Origin: Arenibacter algicola
Lineage (GTDB): Bacteria; Bacteroidota; Bacteroidia; Flavobacteriales; Flavobacteriaceae
Assembly (NCBI RefSeq): GCF_000733925.1
Contig: NZ_JPOO01000003.1
Span: 930,001-994,000 of the forward strand
Direction of reading: 5' to 3'
Length of the DNA stretch: 64,000 bases
Shown here: in pieces, positions 9,508 through 18,006 of the stretch
How the letters are laid out: each line of letters starts with the position of its first letter
Numbering within the stretch: position 1 is the stretch's first letter
Notes under the pieces: generated by a model
What the model was told of the DNA's origin: nothing
Databases searched by the model: none
What the model saw: the letters and a program-made list of their open reading frames with translations, nothing else
Translations under genes and position numbers: made by a program

Positions 9508-9547
9508 ACCTACTTGCGGAAGGCAGGTTTAAATCTCGATTATCGAG
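9508..9547. repeat. two short palindromes after leuB
   Basis: Between leuB and the convergent lipoprotein gene there is an imperfect inverted repeat at 9508-9528 (ends ACCT and AGGT around a G+C-rich core) and a perfect 6+1+6 palindrome at 9535-9547 (CTCGAT / ATCGAG). The first resembles in style the larger palindrome at 48935-48961. They could be decayed transcription ends or small dispersed palindromic repeats. No strong U-tract follows on either strand, so I do not call a terminator. Confidence 0.4.
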
Positions 9548-9635
9548 TAAAGTTCATTTTCTTTTTATGGATTTTTTCTTTCTAAAATAGGAAGGATAAA
9601 TATCTGGGCCAAACTCTAATTTAATGCTGATTGCT

Positions 9636-10859
9636 TTATACCTCAAGTAGTTGAAGTATGAAGTTGTGAAAGTCTTTCTTAAAACTATCGTAATTGCTAC
9701 CCGTTGCCGGACCGTTGAAACCAGTGTATATTTTTTGTACCTCACCCCTTTTGCCTATAATTATAGTTGTTGGAAAGGAAAGTACATGATTCAACATGGG
9801 TAATTTTTTTTGAGCCATTTCCTTATCTATACCTCCGTATTGAGCCAACAAAATGGGGTATTGAACCCCTATTCTATTTTTAAGCCTATTAATGGATTTA
9901 TATGCGGCCTCCTTGGTTTTAGCGTATTCGAAAGCTAGGGCGATAACAGCTATTTTTTCATTGGAATGTTTTTCTACATAATCTACCAAAAACTTGGTTT
10001 CATCCAAACAGTTTGGGCACCAGGTCCCCATAATCTGAACGATCACTACCTTATCCTTAAAAACGGGATCAGTCAATGAAACCAAATCACCTTCAGAATC
10101 AGGGAACGAAAAGCTTAGCCTATCATACCCTTTTTTCAAATACGTCAAAGCCTCGGAATTGGGCAACTCGTAGTTTTCGTTTCTTTTCGCCACGAAAAAC
10201 TCCTTGGAATGCTTTCCGGAGTAAAAAACTCCCACCATGGAGCTATCTGTAGTTTTGGCTTTGAACAAGTATGCCCGGGCGCCATCAAAAGTGGAGAACT
10301 TTACAGAGTCCACACTATTGATCCCTTCCAAAAAACGGTAATCTCCTGTGGCGGTCCTAAAGGTTCCGGAAACCTTGTCATCTACCTGCCTGAAGGTTCC
10401 CTTGGCCATATAGCTTTCCCCATTTCCAGGTTTGAACTCCACCTCCCAGTCACCAGAAATATTGGTATTGGGTATACCACTGCTCTTAAAGCGTTCCTCT
10501 ATCCCATGGACCGCCTTAAAGGGCAAAACCCTTTCTTCATTTTCTTTAATAAATTTTCCTTTTATCTCTTTGTCCGTAAATTTTCCTGCCAAGTATCCTT
10601 CAAAAACCGGCAATCTAATGACCACAGAATCTTTCATCACCTTTATTTCGTCAATAAAAATAGTTTCATCGGCGTTGTACAATTCAATTGTGTTTGCTCC
10701 ACTTGCGGTGTTCTTAAGGTTAAAATTGAAAGGTAAAAGTTGATGGTCACCTACTTCCAATTGGGCCAACCAAATGCCTTCTTCCAATACAATAGCATTA
10801 GAATCTTTACAGCTATTGAACAGTGTAAATAGAAAAAATATGAAGAAAATGTGCTTCAT
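9636..10859 (-). CDS. TlpA-like thioredoxin-family lipoprotein
   Basis: A 407-residue protein. The ATG at 10859 is chosen because it starts a lipoprotein signal (MKHIFFIFFLFTLFNSCKDS, lipobox Cys at residue 17); the frame is open upstream but without a signal. Residues of about 20-250 form a beta-rich N-terminal domain as in flavobacterial TlpA/DUF4369-type proteins. Residues of about 265-405 are a thioredoxin fold with an intact redox pair in MGTWCPNCLDETKF and a later cis-Pro segment SFPTTIIIGKRGE. It probably acts as a thiol-disulfide reductase of periplasmic or outer-membrane proteins. It is a single gene divergent from pheT. Confidence 0.88.
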   Translation of the reverse strand: MKHIFFIFFLFTLFNSCKDSNAIVLEEGIWLAQLEVGDHQLLPFNFNLKNTASGANTIELYNADETIFIDEIKVMKDSVVIRLPVFEGYLAGKFTDKEIKGKFIKENEERVLPFKAVHGIEERFKSSGIPNTNISGDWEVEFKPGNGESYMAKGTFRQVDDKVSGTFRTATGDYRFLEGINSVDSVKFSTFDGARAYLFKAKTTDSSMVGVFYSGKHSKEFFVAKRNENYELPNSEALTYLKKGYDRLSFSFPDSEGDLVSLTDPVFKDKVVIVQIMGTWCPNCLDETKFLVDYVEKHSNEKIAVIALAFEYAKTKEAAYKSINRLKNRIGVQYPILLAQYGGIDKEMAQKKLPMLNHVLSFPTTIIIGKRGEVQKIYTGFNGPATGSNYDSFKKDFHNFILQLLEV

Positions 10860-11002
10860 TTTTAAATTATAATTAAGTTGAGAGGGAACCTCTCTTAGGG
10901 GGGATTTTTGGCCAAATTCACATAATGATCGAGTGAATTGAAAAGAATGTTGGAAAAAACATAAAGTTAAGTAACAAAAATTTTTGGATATTAAAAAATA
11001 AA

Positions 11003-11029
11003 ACATTCAATCAAATACGTATTGAATGT
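11003..11029. promoter_or_regulatory. inverted repeat over the pheT -33 box (possible operator)
   Basis: A perfect 9-base inverted repeat (ACATTCAAT at 11003-11011 and ATTGAATGT at 11021-11029) with a 9-base centre. The right arm contains the TTG (11022-11024) of the proposed pheT promoter, so a protein bound here would cover the -33 box. The repeat lies upstream of the expected transcript start and therefore cannot be an RNA attenuator of pheT. The neighbouring minus-strand gene starts at 10859, so it is not that gene's terminator either. The binding factor is unknown. Confidence 0.5.
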
Positions 11030-11052
11030 CTTCTAGCATTGTTTTATATTTG
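11022..11052 (+). promoter_or_regulatory. Bacteroidota-type promoter of pheT
   Basis: TTG at 11022-11024, a 20-base spacer and TATATTTG at 11045-11052 match the known Bacteroidota primary sigma consensus (TTG, 17-23 bases, TAnnTTTG). The start of transcription would fall near 11058, about 14 bases before the pheT start codon. Confidence 0.7.
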
Positions 11053-11071
11053 AGGTCTTTAAAAAAACTCG

Positions 11072-13498
11072 ATGAAAATATCTTACAACTGGTTGAAGCA
11101 GTTCTTGAAAATTGACTGGGATTCCAATAGGACAGCTGAATTATTAACTGACTTGGGCCTAGAGGTTGAGGGTATTTCTCCTTTTGAATCTGTTAAAGGA
11201 GGATTGAGAGGAATTGTGGTTGGTGAAGTTTTAACCTGTGTAAAACATCCTAACGCCGATAAATTAAAATTGACCACTGTAAATATAGGTCTTGAAGCTC
11301 CTTTACAAATTGTCTGTGGCGCACCCAACGTAGAGGCCGGACAGAAGGTACCCGTGGCCACCATAGGAACAACCCTATACACTGGGGAAGGAGAAGCCTG
11401 GGTCATAAAAAAAGGAAAGATTCGTGGAGAGGAAAGCCATGGCATGATCTGTGCCGAAGATGAGCTTGGATTGGGCGAAAGCCACGACGGAATTATGATA
11501 CTCCCTGATAGCTTAAAGGTTGGAACACCCTGTTCCGAAGTTTTCGAGGTTGAAGTGGATGAGGTCTTTGAAATTGGGTTGACCCCAAACAGGGCCGATG
11601 CCATGAGCCACTTTGGAGTTGCCAGGGATTTAAAAGCCGGATTTAAGCAAAAGGATATCCTTAAGGAACTGATTACCCCCCCTGTGACCAATTTCAATAT
11701 TGTAAACAGATCATTAAAAATTGATGTTGAGGTAATCAAAAGCGAACTGGCTCCAAGATATTGTGGAATAACCATAAGCAATCTAATTGTGCAACCATCA
11801 CCGGACTGGTTGAAAAACAGATTAAGATCTATAGGAATTACCCCAAAGAACAATGTAGTGGACGCTACCAATTATGTGTTGCACGAATTGGGGCAGCCCT
11901 TGCATGCCTTTGATGCTGCAAAGATCAAGGGAAACAAAATAGTGGTCAAAACACTTCCCAAAGGAACCAAATTTACCACTTTGGACGGGGTTCAGCGCAC
12001 ATTGAGCGATGATGATCTTATGATCTGCGATACCGAAAAGCCCCTGTGTATAGCCGGAGTCCTTGGCGGGCAAAATTCCGGGGTTACCGAAAGTACCAGT
12101 AGTATATTCCTGGAAAGTGCCTTCTTTAATCCAGTATCCGTAAGAAAAACTGCCAAAAGACACAGTATTAATACAGACGCTTCCTTCCGATTTGAAAGGG
12201 GGATAGATATAGATAATGTTGAATATTGCCTAAAACGGGCTGCTCTCCTTATCCACGAAATTGCAGGGGGAGATATTACTTCGGACATTGTAGATATTTA
12301 TCCTAAAAAGAAGGACGACTACCACGTGTTTTTGACTTTCGACAAAATTAACAAGCTTATAGGCCAGGAACTACCTAAGGACACCATAAAATCCATTCTG
12401 GCATCATTGGATATAAAGGTTAAAAATGTTACTGAATCCGGACTGGGGTTATCAATTCCATTTTACCGTGTGGATGTACAGCGTGAGGTAGATGTTATTG
12501 AAGAAATTCTTCGTGTTTTTGGCTATAATAATGTAGAGTTCAAAGAAAAACTGAACGCTTCCATTGCCCCTACTTCCAAATTTGAGGATTATAAGATCCA
12601 AAACATTATAGGTAATTTTTTAGCTTCAAAAGGATTTAATGAAATATTGGCCAATAGCTTAACTTCCCCTGCCTATAATAAATTATCGGAAGATATTAGG
12701 GAAGAGCAAACTATTAGTATGTTAAACCCCCTTAGTACCGATCTATCGGTAATGAGGCAATCTATGTTGTTTTCAGGTTTAGAGGCCATTGCCCACAACA
12801 GCAATAGGCAAATGCACAACCTCAAAATATTCGAGTTTGGAAAGACCTATCATCAATATCAGACCCAGAGAGAGGAGAAAAAGCACCTAAGCATTCTTGT
12901 GACCGGGAACAGACTGGAAGATACTTGGACTACACCTCCAAAAAAGGCAGATTTCTTTTACCTTAAAGCTATTGTGGAAAATCTCTTGAATAGATTGGGA
13001 CTTACCCATCTTATTTCCCAACCTGCTTCCAGTGATATTCTATCTGAGGGGATTTCCTTGTTATTGGCCAATAAGGCAATGGTTAGTATTGGAGTGGTAA
13101 AGAAATCCATTTTAAAGGAATTTGATATTAAGGAAGAGGTTCTATATGCGGATTTTGACTGGGACTATATTTTGGAAGCCATTGTGAACAGCAAAATTAT
13201 TTATAAAGAGATTCCAAAATATCCCGAAGTAACGAGAGACTACGCCCTTTTAGTGGACGAGCAGGTAAGTTTTAAGCAGATTTACGACATCGCACTTCAG
13301 ACCGAACGGAAATTTTTAACCAATGTAAACCTTTTTGATGTGTACAATGGTGAAAATTTGCCCGAAGGCAAAAAGTCCTATGCCGTAAGCTACACCTTGC
13401 AAGATGAAAACGGCACCTTGACCGACAAGCAGATAGATAAGATAATGAACAAGCTTTTACAGCGTTATGAAAGCGAATTAGGAGCAGAATTACGGTAA
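11072..13498 (+). CDS. pheT: phenylalanine-tRNA ligase beta subunit
   Basis: PheT forms the alpha2-beta2 enzyme that charges tRNA-Phe; this subunit binds the tRNA and carries the editing site. The 808-residue length is typical. Domains in order are an N-terminal tRNA-binding OB fold (about 40-155, with VVGEVLTCVKHPNADKLKL), the B3/B4 editing region (about 210-375, with DATNYVLHELGQPLHAFD), B5 (about 400-470), a catalytic-like core and the FDX-ACB anticodon-binding domain (about 715-808, with KEIPKYPEVTRDYALLVDE). pheS is not adjacent, so the two subunits are unlinked here. The stop overlaps the end of the convergent fasciclin gene by nine bases. Confidence 0.97.
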   Translation: MKISYNWLKQFLKIDWDSNRTAELLTDLGLEVEGISPFESVKGGLRGIVVGEVLTCVKHPNADKLKLTTVNIGLEAPLQIVCGAPNVEAGQKVPVATIGTTLYTGEGEAWVIKKGKIRGEESHGMICAEDELGLGESHDGIMILPDSLKVGTPCSEVFEVEVDEVFEIGLTPNRADAMSHFGVARDLKAGFKQKDILKELITPPVTNFNIVNRSLKIDVEVIKSELAPRYCGITISNLIVQPSPDWLKNRLRSIGITPKNNVVDATNYVLHELGQPLHAFDAAKIKGNKIVVKTLPKGTKFTTLDGVQRTLSDDDLMICDTEKPLCIAGVLGGQNSGVTESTSSIFLESAFFNPVSVRKTAKRHSINTDASFRFERGIDIDNVEYCLKRAALLIHEIAGGDITSDIVDIYPKKKDDYHVFLTFDKINKLIGQELPKDTIKSILASLDIKVKNVTESGLGLSIPFYRVDVQREVDVIEEILRVFGYNNVEFKEKLNASIAPTSKFEDYKIQNIIGNFLASKGFNEILANSLTSPAYNKLSEDIREEQTISMLNPLSTDLSVMRQSMLFSGLEAIAHNSNRQMHNLKIFEFGKTYHQYQTQREEKKHLSILVTGNRLEDTWTTPPKKADFFYLKAIVENLLNRLGLTHLISQPASSDILSEGISLLLANKAMVSIGVVKKSILKEFDIKEEVLYADFDWDYILEAIVNSKIIYKEIPKYPEVTRDYALLVDEQVSFKQIYDIALQTERKFLTNVNLFDVYNGENLPEGKKSYAVSYTLQDENGTLTDKQIDKIMNKLLQRYESELGAELR

Positions 13499-14056
13499 AT
13501 TTGTCGCTGAAAGGGCATTGGGCAATATAACACTGTCTATCTCATGGATAATCCCATTGCATTGATTGGCATCGGCACTGGTTATTTTGGCCCTATTTCC
13601 AGCCTTGTCCGTAAGTACAATATCCAATCCGTCCATGGAAGCGAAAATTTTATCACCCTGTACAGTTGTAAAACTAGCTTTTCCATTCCCGTTGCACAAA
13701 GCCTTTAAAATTTTGGAGGCCGTTATGTTGCCAGCAACAATGTGATAGGTTAAAAGTGAAAAGAGCTCCTTTTTATTTTCAGGTAATAATAATTCCTTCA
13801 AGTTTACTTTGGAGAGTTTTCTAAAAGCCATATCAGAGGGCGCAAAAACAGTAAACGGACCATCCTCGTTCAATATCTTGTCCAAATTTGCCGCCTTTAC
13901 AGCTTCCAATAATGTATAATGGTTACCAGAATCTGCGGCACTTTCTATAATGGAATTTTCCTTTTTTAAAAAACTATTTTCGGTGAACGACGTTTGGCCA
14001 TAACCAAGGGAAGTGATTAAAAATAAAAGAGCGCAAACGGACACATAGCTTTTCAT
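13490..14056 (-). CDS. secreted fasciclin (FAS1) domain protein
   Basis: A 188-residue protein. The ATG at 14056 starts a signal peptide (MKSYVSVCALLFLITSLGYGQ). One FAS1 domain follows (about 50-185) with both conserved boxes: H1-like GPFTVFAPSDMAFRKL and LLTYHIVAGNITASKIL, and the last strand NGIIHEIDSVILP. FAS1 domains mediate adhesion or bind small ligands; the role of single-domain bacterial members is mostly unknown. It is a single gene, convergent with pheT with overlapping ends and no terminator between them, so read-through antisense RNA is likely. Confidence 0.88.
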   Translation of the reverse strand: MKSYVSVCALLFLITSLGYGQTSFTENSFLKKENSIIESAADSGNHYTLLEAVKAANLDKILNEDGPFTVFAPSDMAFRKLSKVNLKELLLPENKKELFSLLTYHIVAGNITASKILKALCNGNGKASFTTVQGDKIFASMDGLDIVLTDKAGNRAKITSADANQCNGIIHEIDSVILPNALSATNLP

Positions 14057-14305
14057 TGGTTCTGGGCTTGGGAATTTTAAAAAAATCGATAAACGGTTAA
14101 ATTCGTCGACAATATACAATATTCAGTCTATTGTTCTAAAAAAAGTTATTAACTAATTTCAAAATATCACAATATTGAAATATGGGTTGTGAATACACCA
14201 TTTTAATACAGGTTTTAATACATATTTCTAACTTTTAACGCTTTAGACCAAAAACAAAAACCTTAATTCCTTAACTTTATAACAATTGCTCTAAAAGAAT
14301 ATAAT

Positions 14306-15025
14306 ATGTTATTGAGAAGAACCAATATTCGGGAAAAACTTATTCTAACTAAGCAAAAGGACAAGTCTGCCGATAAAATTTTAGACGAAGTACATCGGCT
14401 TTTGGCCAAAGAGGATGAAGCAAGGAAAAGAATCGAGGTCAACCTTAATAGTAAGTACACAATAATTTCCAATGATTTTGATTGTGATCTATTGGAAACT
14501 GCAGAAATTTACCATCTACGTCATATAAAAAAAATAGCGGTGGACTATAGGTTGCGTTTTTTGGATTCCCGATATTTTAAAGGAGAAATTCCACAGGAAG
14601 CCATTTCCAAAATAAAAAATCTGGAAAAGGAGCATAAACTGGAATTAAAGGGATTTAAGATACTGGCACCCTCAAAACTTTTTAAATTGGAAGACAAGGA
14701 TGATCCTATTTTATTTGCCCCGATCGGCAATGACCATTACTATTTAATACATAAATGGGGCCGCGATCTGCATCCCTTGAGGAAAATATTGATGTGGCCT
14801 TTCAAAAGCCTGGTAAATCTAATTTCTTTGGTAGTAGGTATTAGTTATATAATAACCTTGTTGGTCCCTAACGGATTGTTCTCTAAAGAAAGTTCCAGTT
14901 TTCAATTTTGGGTAATTTTCTTTTTTATGTTTAAATGTCTTACTTCCATAGTAATATTTTATGGCTTTGCCTTGGGCAAAAACTTTAATCCTGCCATCTG
15001 GAACTCCAAATACCTAAAAACCTAG
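14306..15025 (+). CDS. unrecognised membrane protein, two C-terminal helices
   Basis: A 239-residue protein with a basic, helical, possibly coiled N-terminus (KLILTKQKDKSADKILDEVH), a soluble domain of about 150 residues, and two hydrophobic segments near 170-190 (SLVNLISLVVGISYIITLLV) and 200-225 (FWVIFFFMFKCLTSIVIFYG). The soluble part would face the cytoplasm. I do not recognise the family and see no catalytic motif. It is a single gene after a 249-base gap from the fasciclin start, and convergent with a lipoprotein gene. Codon use looks like that of its neighbours, so recent transfer is not suggested. Confidence 0.65.
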   Translation: MLLRRTNIREKLILTKQKDKSADKILDEVHRLLAKEDEARKRIEVNLNSKYTIISNDFDCDLLETAEIYHLRHIKKIAVDYRLRFLDSRYFKGEIPQEAISKIKNLEKEHKLELKGFKILAPSKLFKLEDKDDPILFAPIGNDHYYLIHKWGRDLHPLRKILMWPFKSLVNLISLVVGISYIITLLVPNGLFSKESSSFQFWVIFFFMFKCLTSIVIFYGFALGKNFNPAIWNSKYLKT

Positions 15026-15050
15026 GACCAATTCTTTATACTGAAATGTT

Positions 15051-16178
15051 TTAATTTTGAAACAATTCTACAGGAATGCCGTCCAAATCAACATTATCCA
15101 GAAATTTGGGATCCGGTATTGGCTTTATCCTCATTAGTCCTCCTTTGCCACTTCCCCCTTTTTTCCTATACCCTATCAAAATCAAATTATTCTTGGCATC
15201 ATAGGAAACCATTGTGGTATCCTCTATTTCGTATTTTAGATTTCTCTCCTCCAGGCTAAGGAAATTTTCATAAATATATAGGACAGACATATTTTCCCTA
15301 AAATCATAAACCGCAGCAATATGGGGATAGGAACTTTTTGATCCCGATTCCATGGGGTAATACATTGCCTGGTTCCCAAAATATTCAGATTTGGCATACC
15401 CAAACTTTGGTTCTTTCCCCAACAGATAATTGGTGGTAATACCCAAAATCATTGTATTCCCATCAATAAGGCTATGCAAATTGGGATAACTTACCAGAAT
15501 ATTGCCCATGCCATCCTGTGATATCTTTAAAACATCGGTACCAAGGCCAACCTCGTGGGTAATGGCCCCGCTATCAATATTTATGGCCACAAGGGCGTAT
15601 TTATTGGTGATATCGGTATCCAAACAGAGGATAAAGGCCTTATTGTTGGAAACCAAAAGTTGTATGGGTTCTTTGGCAAGGGACACATCTGTATAAGTGC
15701 TAGGGCTTTTTAACAGATCCAAAATCCTTATAATATAATCGTTCTCTTTATTGTCTTTGGGAACTACATAGGCCAACAAGGCTTTATTTCCAGAAAAAGC
15801 AAGGGATTTTACATCCCGGTCGCAATTTGAATCTTCCGCAAATACACTAGAATGGACCGCTGTACCATCGCTAAAGTCGTGGACGGTAAAGTTGGCACTG
15901 CAGTCCTCCTCGGGGATATAAAATCCCATTCTGGAGCCATTCCTATAGAATAGTTGCGGAACGGGCAACATCTCAAAAACGCCAGCTTCAGGGTCAACAA
16001 TAATTCCCTCAGTATCTGCATTCAAAAGTGCAGTTTTCATAAGCCCGTCTTTATGAAGCAAAACGGTATAGTCGGCCAGCAGGCTTGGAGATTCGTCAAT
16101 TTTATCCCCAACCCCTTCCTCAGAACAGCCTATGACAAGACATGCAATAAACATGCATATGAATAGGTAGGTTTTCAT
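15051..16178 (-). CDS. lipoprotein, beta-propeller-like, function unknown
   Basis: A 375-residue protein with a lipoprotein signal (MKTYLFICMFIACLVIGCSEE, lipobox Cys at residue 18). The mature part is beta-rich and spaced like a propeller (KALLAYVVPKDNKENDYIIRI, KAFILCLDTDITNKYALVAI, YPHIAAVYDFRENMSVLYI). No enzyme motif is visible. It lies 26 bases downstream of the ABC-F gene on the same strand and could share its transcript. A cell-surface or periplasmic binding role is inferred from the lipobox and fold only. Confidence 0.7.
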   Translation of the reverse strand: MKTYLFICMFIACLVIGCSEEGVGDKIDESPSLLADYTVLLHKDGLMKTALLNADTEGIIVDPEAGVFEMLPVPQLFYRNGSRMGFYIPEEDCSANFTVHDFSDGTAVHSSVFAEDSNCDRDVKSLAFSGNKALLAYVVPKDNKENDYIIRILDLLKSPSTYTDVSLAKEPIQLLVSNNKAFILCLDTDITNKYALVAINIDSGAITHEVGLGTDVLKISQDGMGNILVSYPNLHSLIDGNTMILGITTNYLLGKEPKFGYAKSEYFGNQAMYYPMESGSKSSYPHIAAVYDFRENMSVLYIYENFLSLEERNLKYEIEDTTMVSYDAKNNLILIGYRKKGGSGKGGLMRIKPIPDPKFLDNVDLDGIPVELFQN

Positions 16179-16204
16179 AAAGTAAGAATTTGGGTCCTAC
16201 AAAA

Positions 16205-17833
16205 TTACACCGGAACGGCGTACATTTTGTTGCGCTGCTCCTTTATAGTCTTATCGGACATATAATCATCAAACGTCAAATATCTATCAATATTACCTTT
16301 AGGAGTCAATTCTATTACCCTATTCGCCACAGTTTCAGCAAATTCGTGGTCATGGGTCGTAAAGAGAACGGTTCCTTTAAAATTCTTCAGGGAATTGTTG
16401 AAAGTGGTTATACTTTCCAGGTCCAAATGGTTGGTAGGCTCGTCCAACATAACCACATTGGCCCTCATCAACATCATTCTGCTCAACATACAGCGTACCT
16501 TTTCACCTCCGGATAAAACCGTACATTTTTTCAAAGCCTCTTCCCCGCTAAACAACATTTTTCCCAAAAAGCCCCGGATATTTACCTCTTCCCTTTCTTC
16601 TTCCGTTTTTGCCCATTGCCTAAGCCAATCTACCAAATTGATATCTTCGGTAAAGAAGGAGGCATTATCTGCAGGCAAATAGGATTGGTTGGTAGTAACC
16701 CCCCATTGAAAGGAACCACTGTCCGCCTTTCTATTGCCATTAATAATCTCGTAAAATGCCGTTGTGGCCCTAGAATCCCTAGAAATTATTGCCACTTTAT
16801 CCCCCTTGGCAAGATTAATATTGACATCCTGAAACAAAACCTCACCCTCTTCTGTTGAAGCGGAAAGCTTTTCAACGTTCAATATCTGATCTCCTGCCTC
16901 CCGTTCCCTATCAAAAATGATGGCAGGGTAACGTCTGCTTGAAGGTTTTATATCCTCAATTTTTAATTTGGACAACATTTTTTTTCTGGAAGTGGCCTGT
17001 TTGCTCTTTGCCACGTTGGCGCTGAACCGCTGTATAAACTCTTGCAGTTCCTTGGCCTTTTCCTCGGATTTTTTGTTCTGCTGTGCCCTTTGTCTGGCAG
17101 CCAACTGACTACTCTCGTACCAAAAAGTATAGTTCCCGGAGTATAGGTTCATTTTTCCGAAATCTATATCGCCAATATGGGTACAAACAGAATCCAAAAA
17201 GTGTCTATCGTGCGATACTACAATAACGGTATTCTCATAATCAGCAAGGAAGTTCTCCAACCAATTAATGGTTTCATAATCCAAGTCGTTGGTAGGCTCA
17301 TCCATTATCAACACATCCGGATTGCCAAACAATGCCTGTGCCAATAAAACCCTAACCTTTAGTTTGGAATCCAAGTCGCCCATAAGAGTATAATGAAATT
17401 CCTCCGTAATCCCAAGGTTTGACAATAGGGCTGCAGCATCACTATCGGCATTCCAACCGTTCATTTCCTCAAATTGCACCTGCAACTCCCCTATTCTATC
17501 TGCATTCTCATCACTATAGTCGGCATATAGGGCATCTATCTCCTTTTTTATCTTGAACAAAGGCTTATTACCCATTACCACGCTCTCCAAAACAGTATAT
17601 TCGTCATAAGCATTATGGTTCTGTTCCAAGATAGACATCCTTTTCCCTGGTTCCAAATGAACATGGCCGGATGTGGGGTCTATTTGCCCCGAAAGAATTT
17701 TTAGAAATGTGGACTTCCCAGCTCCATTGGCACCAATAACACCATAACAATTACCTTGTGTAAAGGATACGTTTACTTCATCAAAAAGAACCCTTTTCCC
17801 GAATTGCACAGATAAATTTGATACTGACAGCAT
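16205..17833 (-). CDS. ABC-F ribosome-associated ATPase, YbiT-like, with a degenerate second Walker A
   Basis: A 542-residue soluble protein with two ABC domains and no membrane part, as in ABC-F proteins that act on the ribosome. The ATG at 17833 starts MLSVSNLSVQFGKRVLF and fits the family; upstream in-frame residues do not. Domain 1 has Walker A GANGAGKSTFLK and Walker B VLIMDEPTNDLDYET. The linker contains FIQRFSANVAKSKQATSR, typical of the YbiT group. Domain 2 has an intact LSGGEKVRC signature and VVMLDEPTNHLDLES, but the expected P-loop reads AIISRDSRATTAFYEII and lacks GxxxxGK. The frame runs through without a break, so this is a true substitution. A Bacteroidota-type promoter lies just upstream. 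Confidence 0.93.
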   Translation of the reverse strand: MLSVSNLSVQFGKRVLFDEVNVSFTQGNCYGVIGANGAGKSTFLKILSGQIDPTSGHVHLEPGKRMSILEQNHNAYDEYTVLESVVMGNKPLFKIKKEIDALYADYSDENADRIGELQVQFEEMNGWNADSDAAALLSNLGITEEFHYTLMGDLDSKLKVRVLLAQALFGNPDVLIMDEPTNDLDYETINWLENFLADYENTVIVVSHDRHFLDSVCTHIGDIDFGKMNLYSGNYTFWYESSQLAARQRAQQNKKSEEKAKELQEFIQRFSANVAKSKQATSRKKMLSKLKIEDIKPSSRRYPAIIFDREREAGDQILNVEKLSASTEEGEVLFQDVNINLAKGDKVAIISRDSRATTAFYEIINGNRKADSGSFQWGVTTNQSYLPADNASFFTEDINLVDWLRQWAKTEEEREEVNIRGFLGKMLFSGEEALKKCTVLSGGEKVRCMLSRMMLMRANVVMLDEPTNHLDLESITTFNNSLKNFKGTVLFTTHDHEFAETVANRVIELTPKGNIDRYLTFDDYMSDKTIKEQRNKMYAVPV

Positions 17834-17855
17834 ATGTAATATTTTAAAATTTGTG

Positions 17856-17883
17856 CAAAAATAACAAAAATAAACCCGTTCAA
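17856..17883 (-). promoter_or_regulatory. promoter of the ABC-F gene
   Basis: On the minus strand TTG (17883-17881), a 17-base spacer and TATTTTTG (17863-17856) match the Bacteroidota consensus. The -7 box ends 22 bases before the start codon at 17833, giving a short leader. A second TATTTTTG lies a few bases upstream. Confidence 0.65.
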
Positions 17884-18006
17884 GCAACTATATTACAACG
17901 CCTTTAGGTGTCATTTTAACTAAGAGCCAATAGATTTAACTCACAATTAACAGCCTGTATCTGTTGAGTTTATTAGATTTGTTCACTATAAAGTAGCTAT
18001 TCTCAT

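Noticed and set aside
9636..11006. Extended form of the TlpA-like protein starting at 11006
   Set aside because: The 49 extra residues precede the lipoprotein signal and overlap the pheT control region.
16740..16800. Frameshift as the cause of the missing Walker A in the ABC-F protein
   Set aside because: The protein frame is continuous on both sides with correct family sequence and no length change; the segment is simply different.
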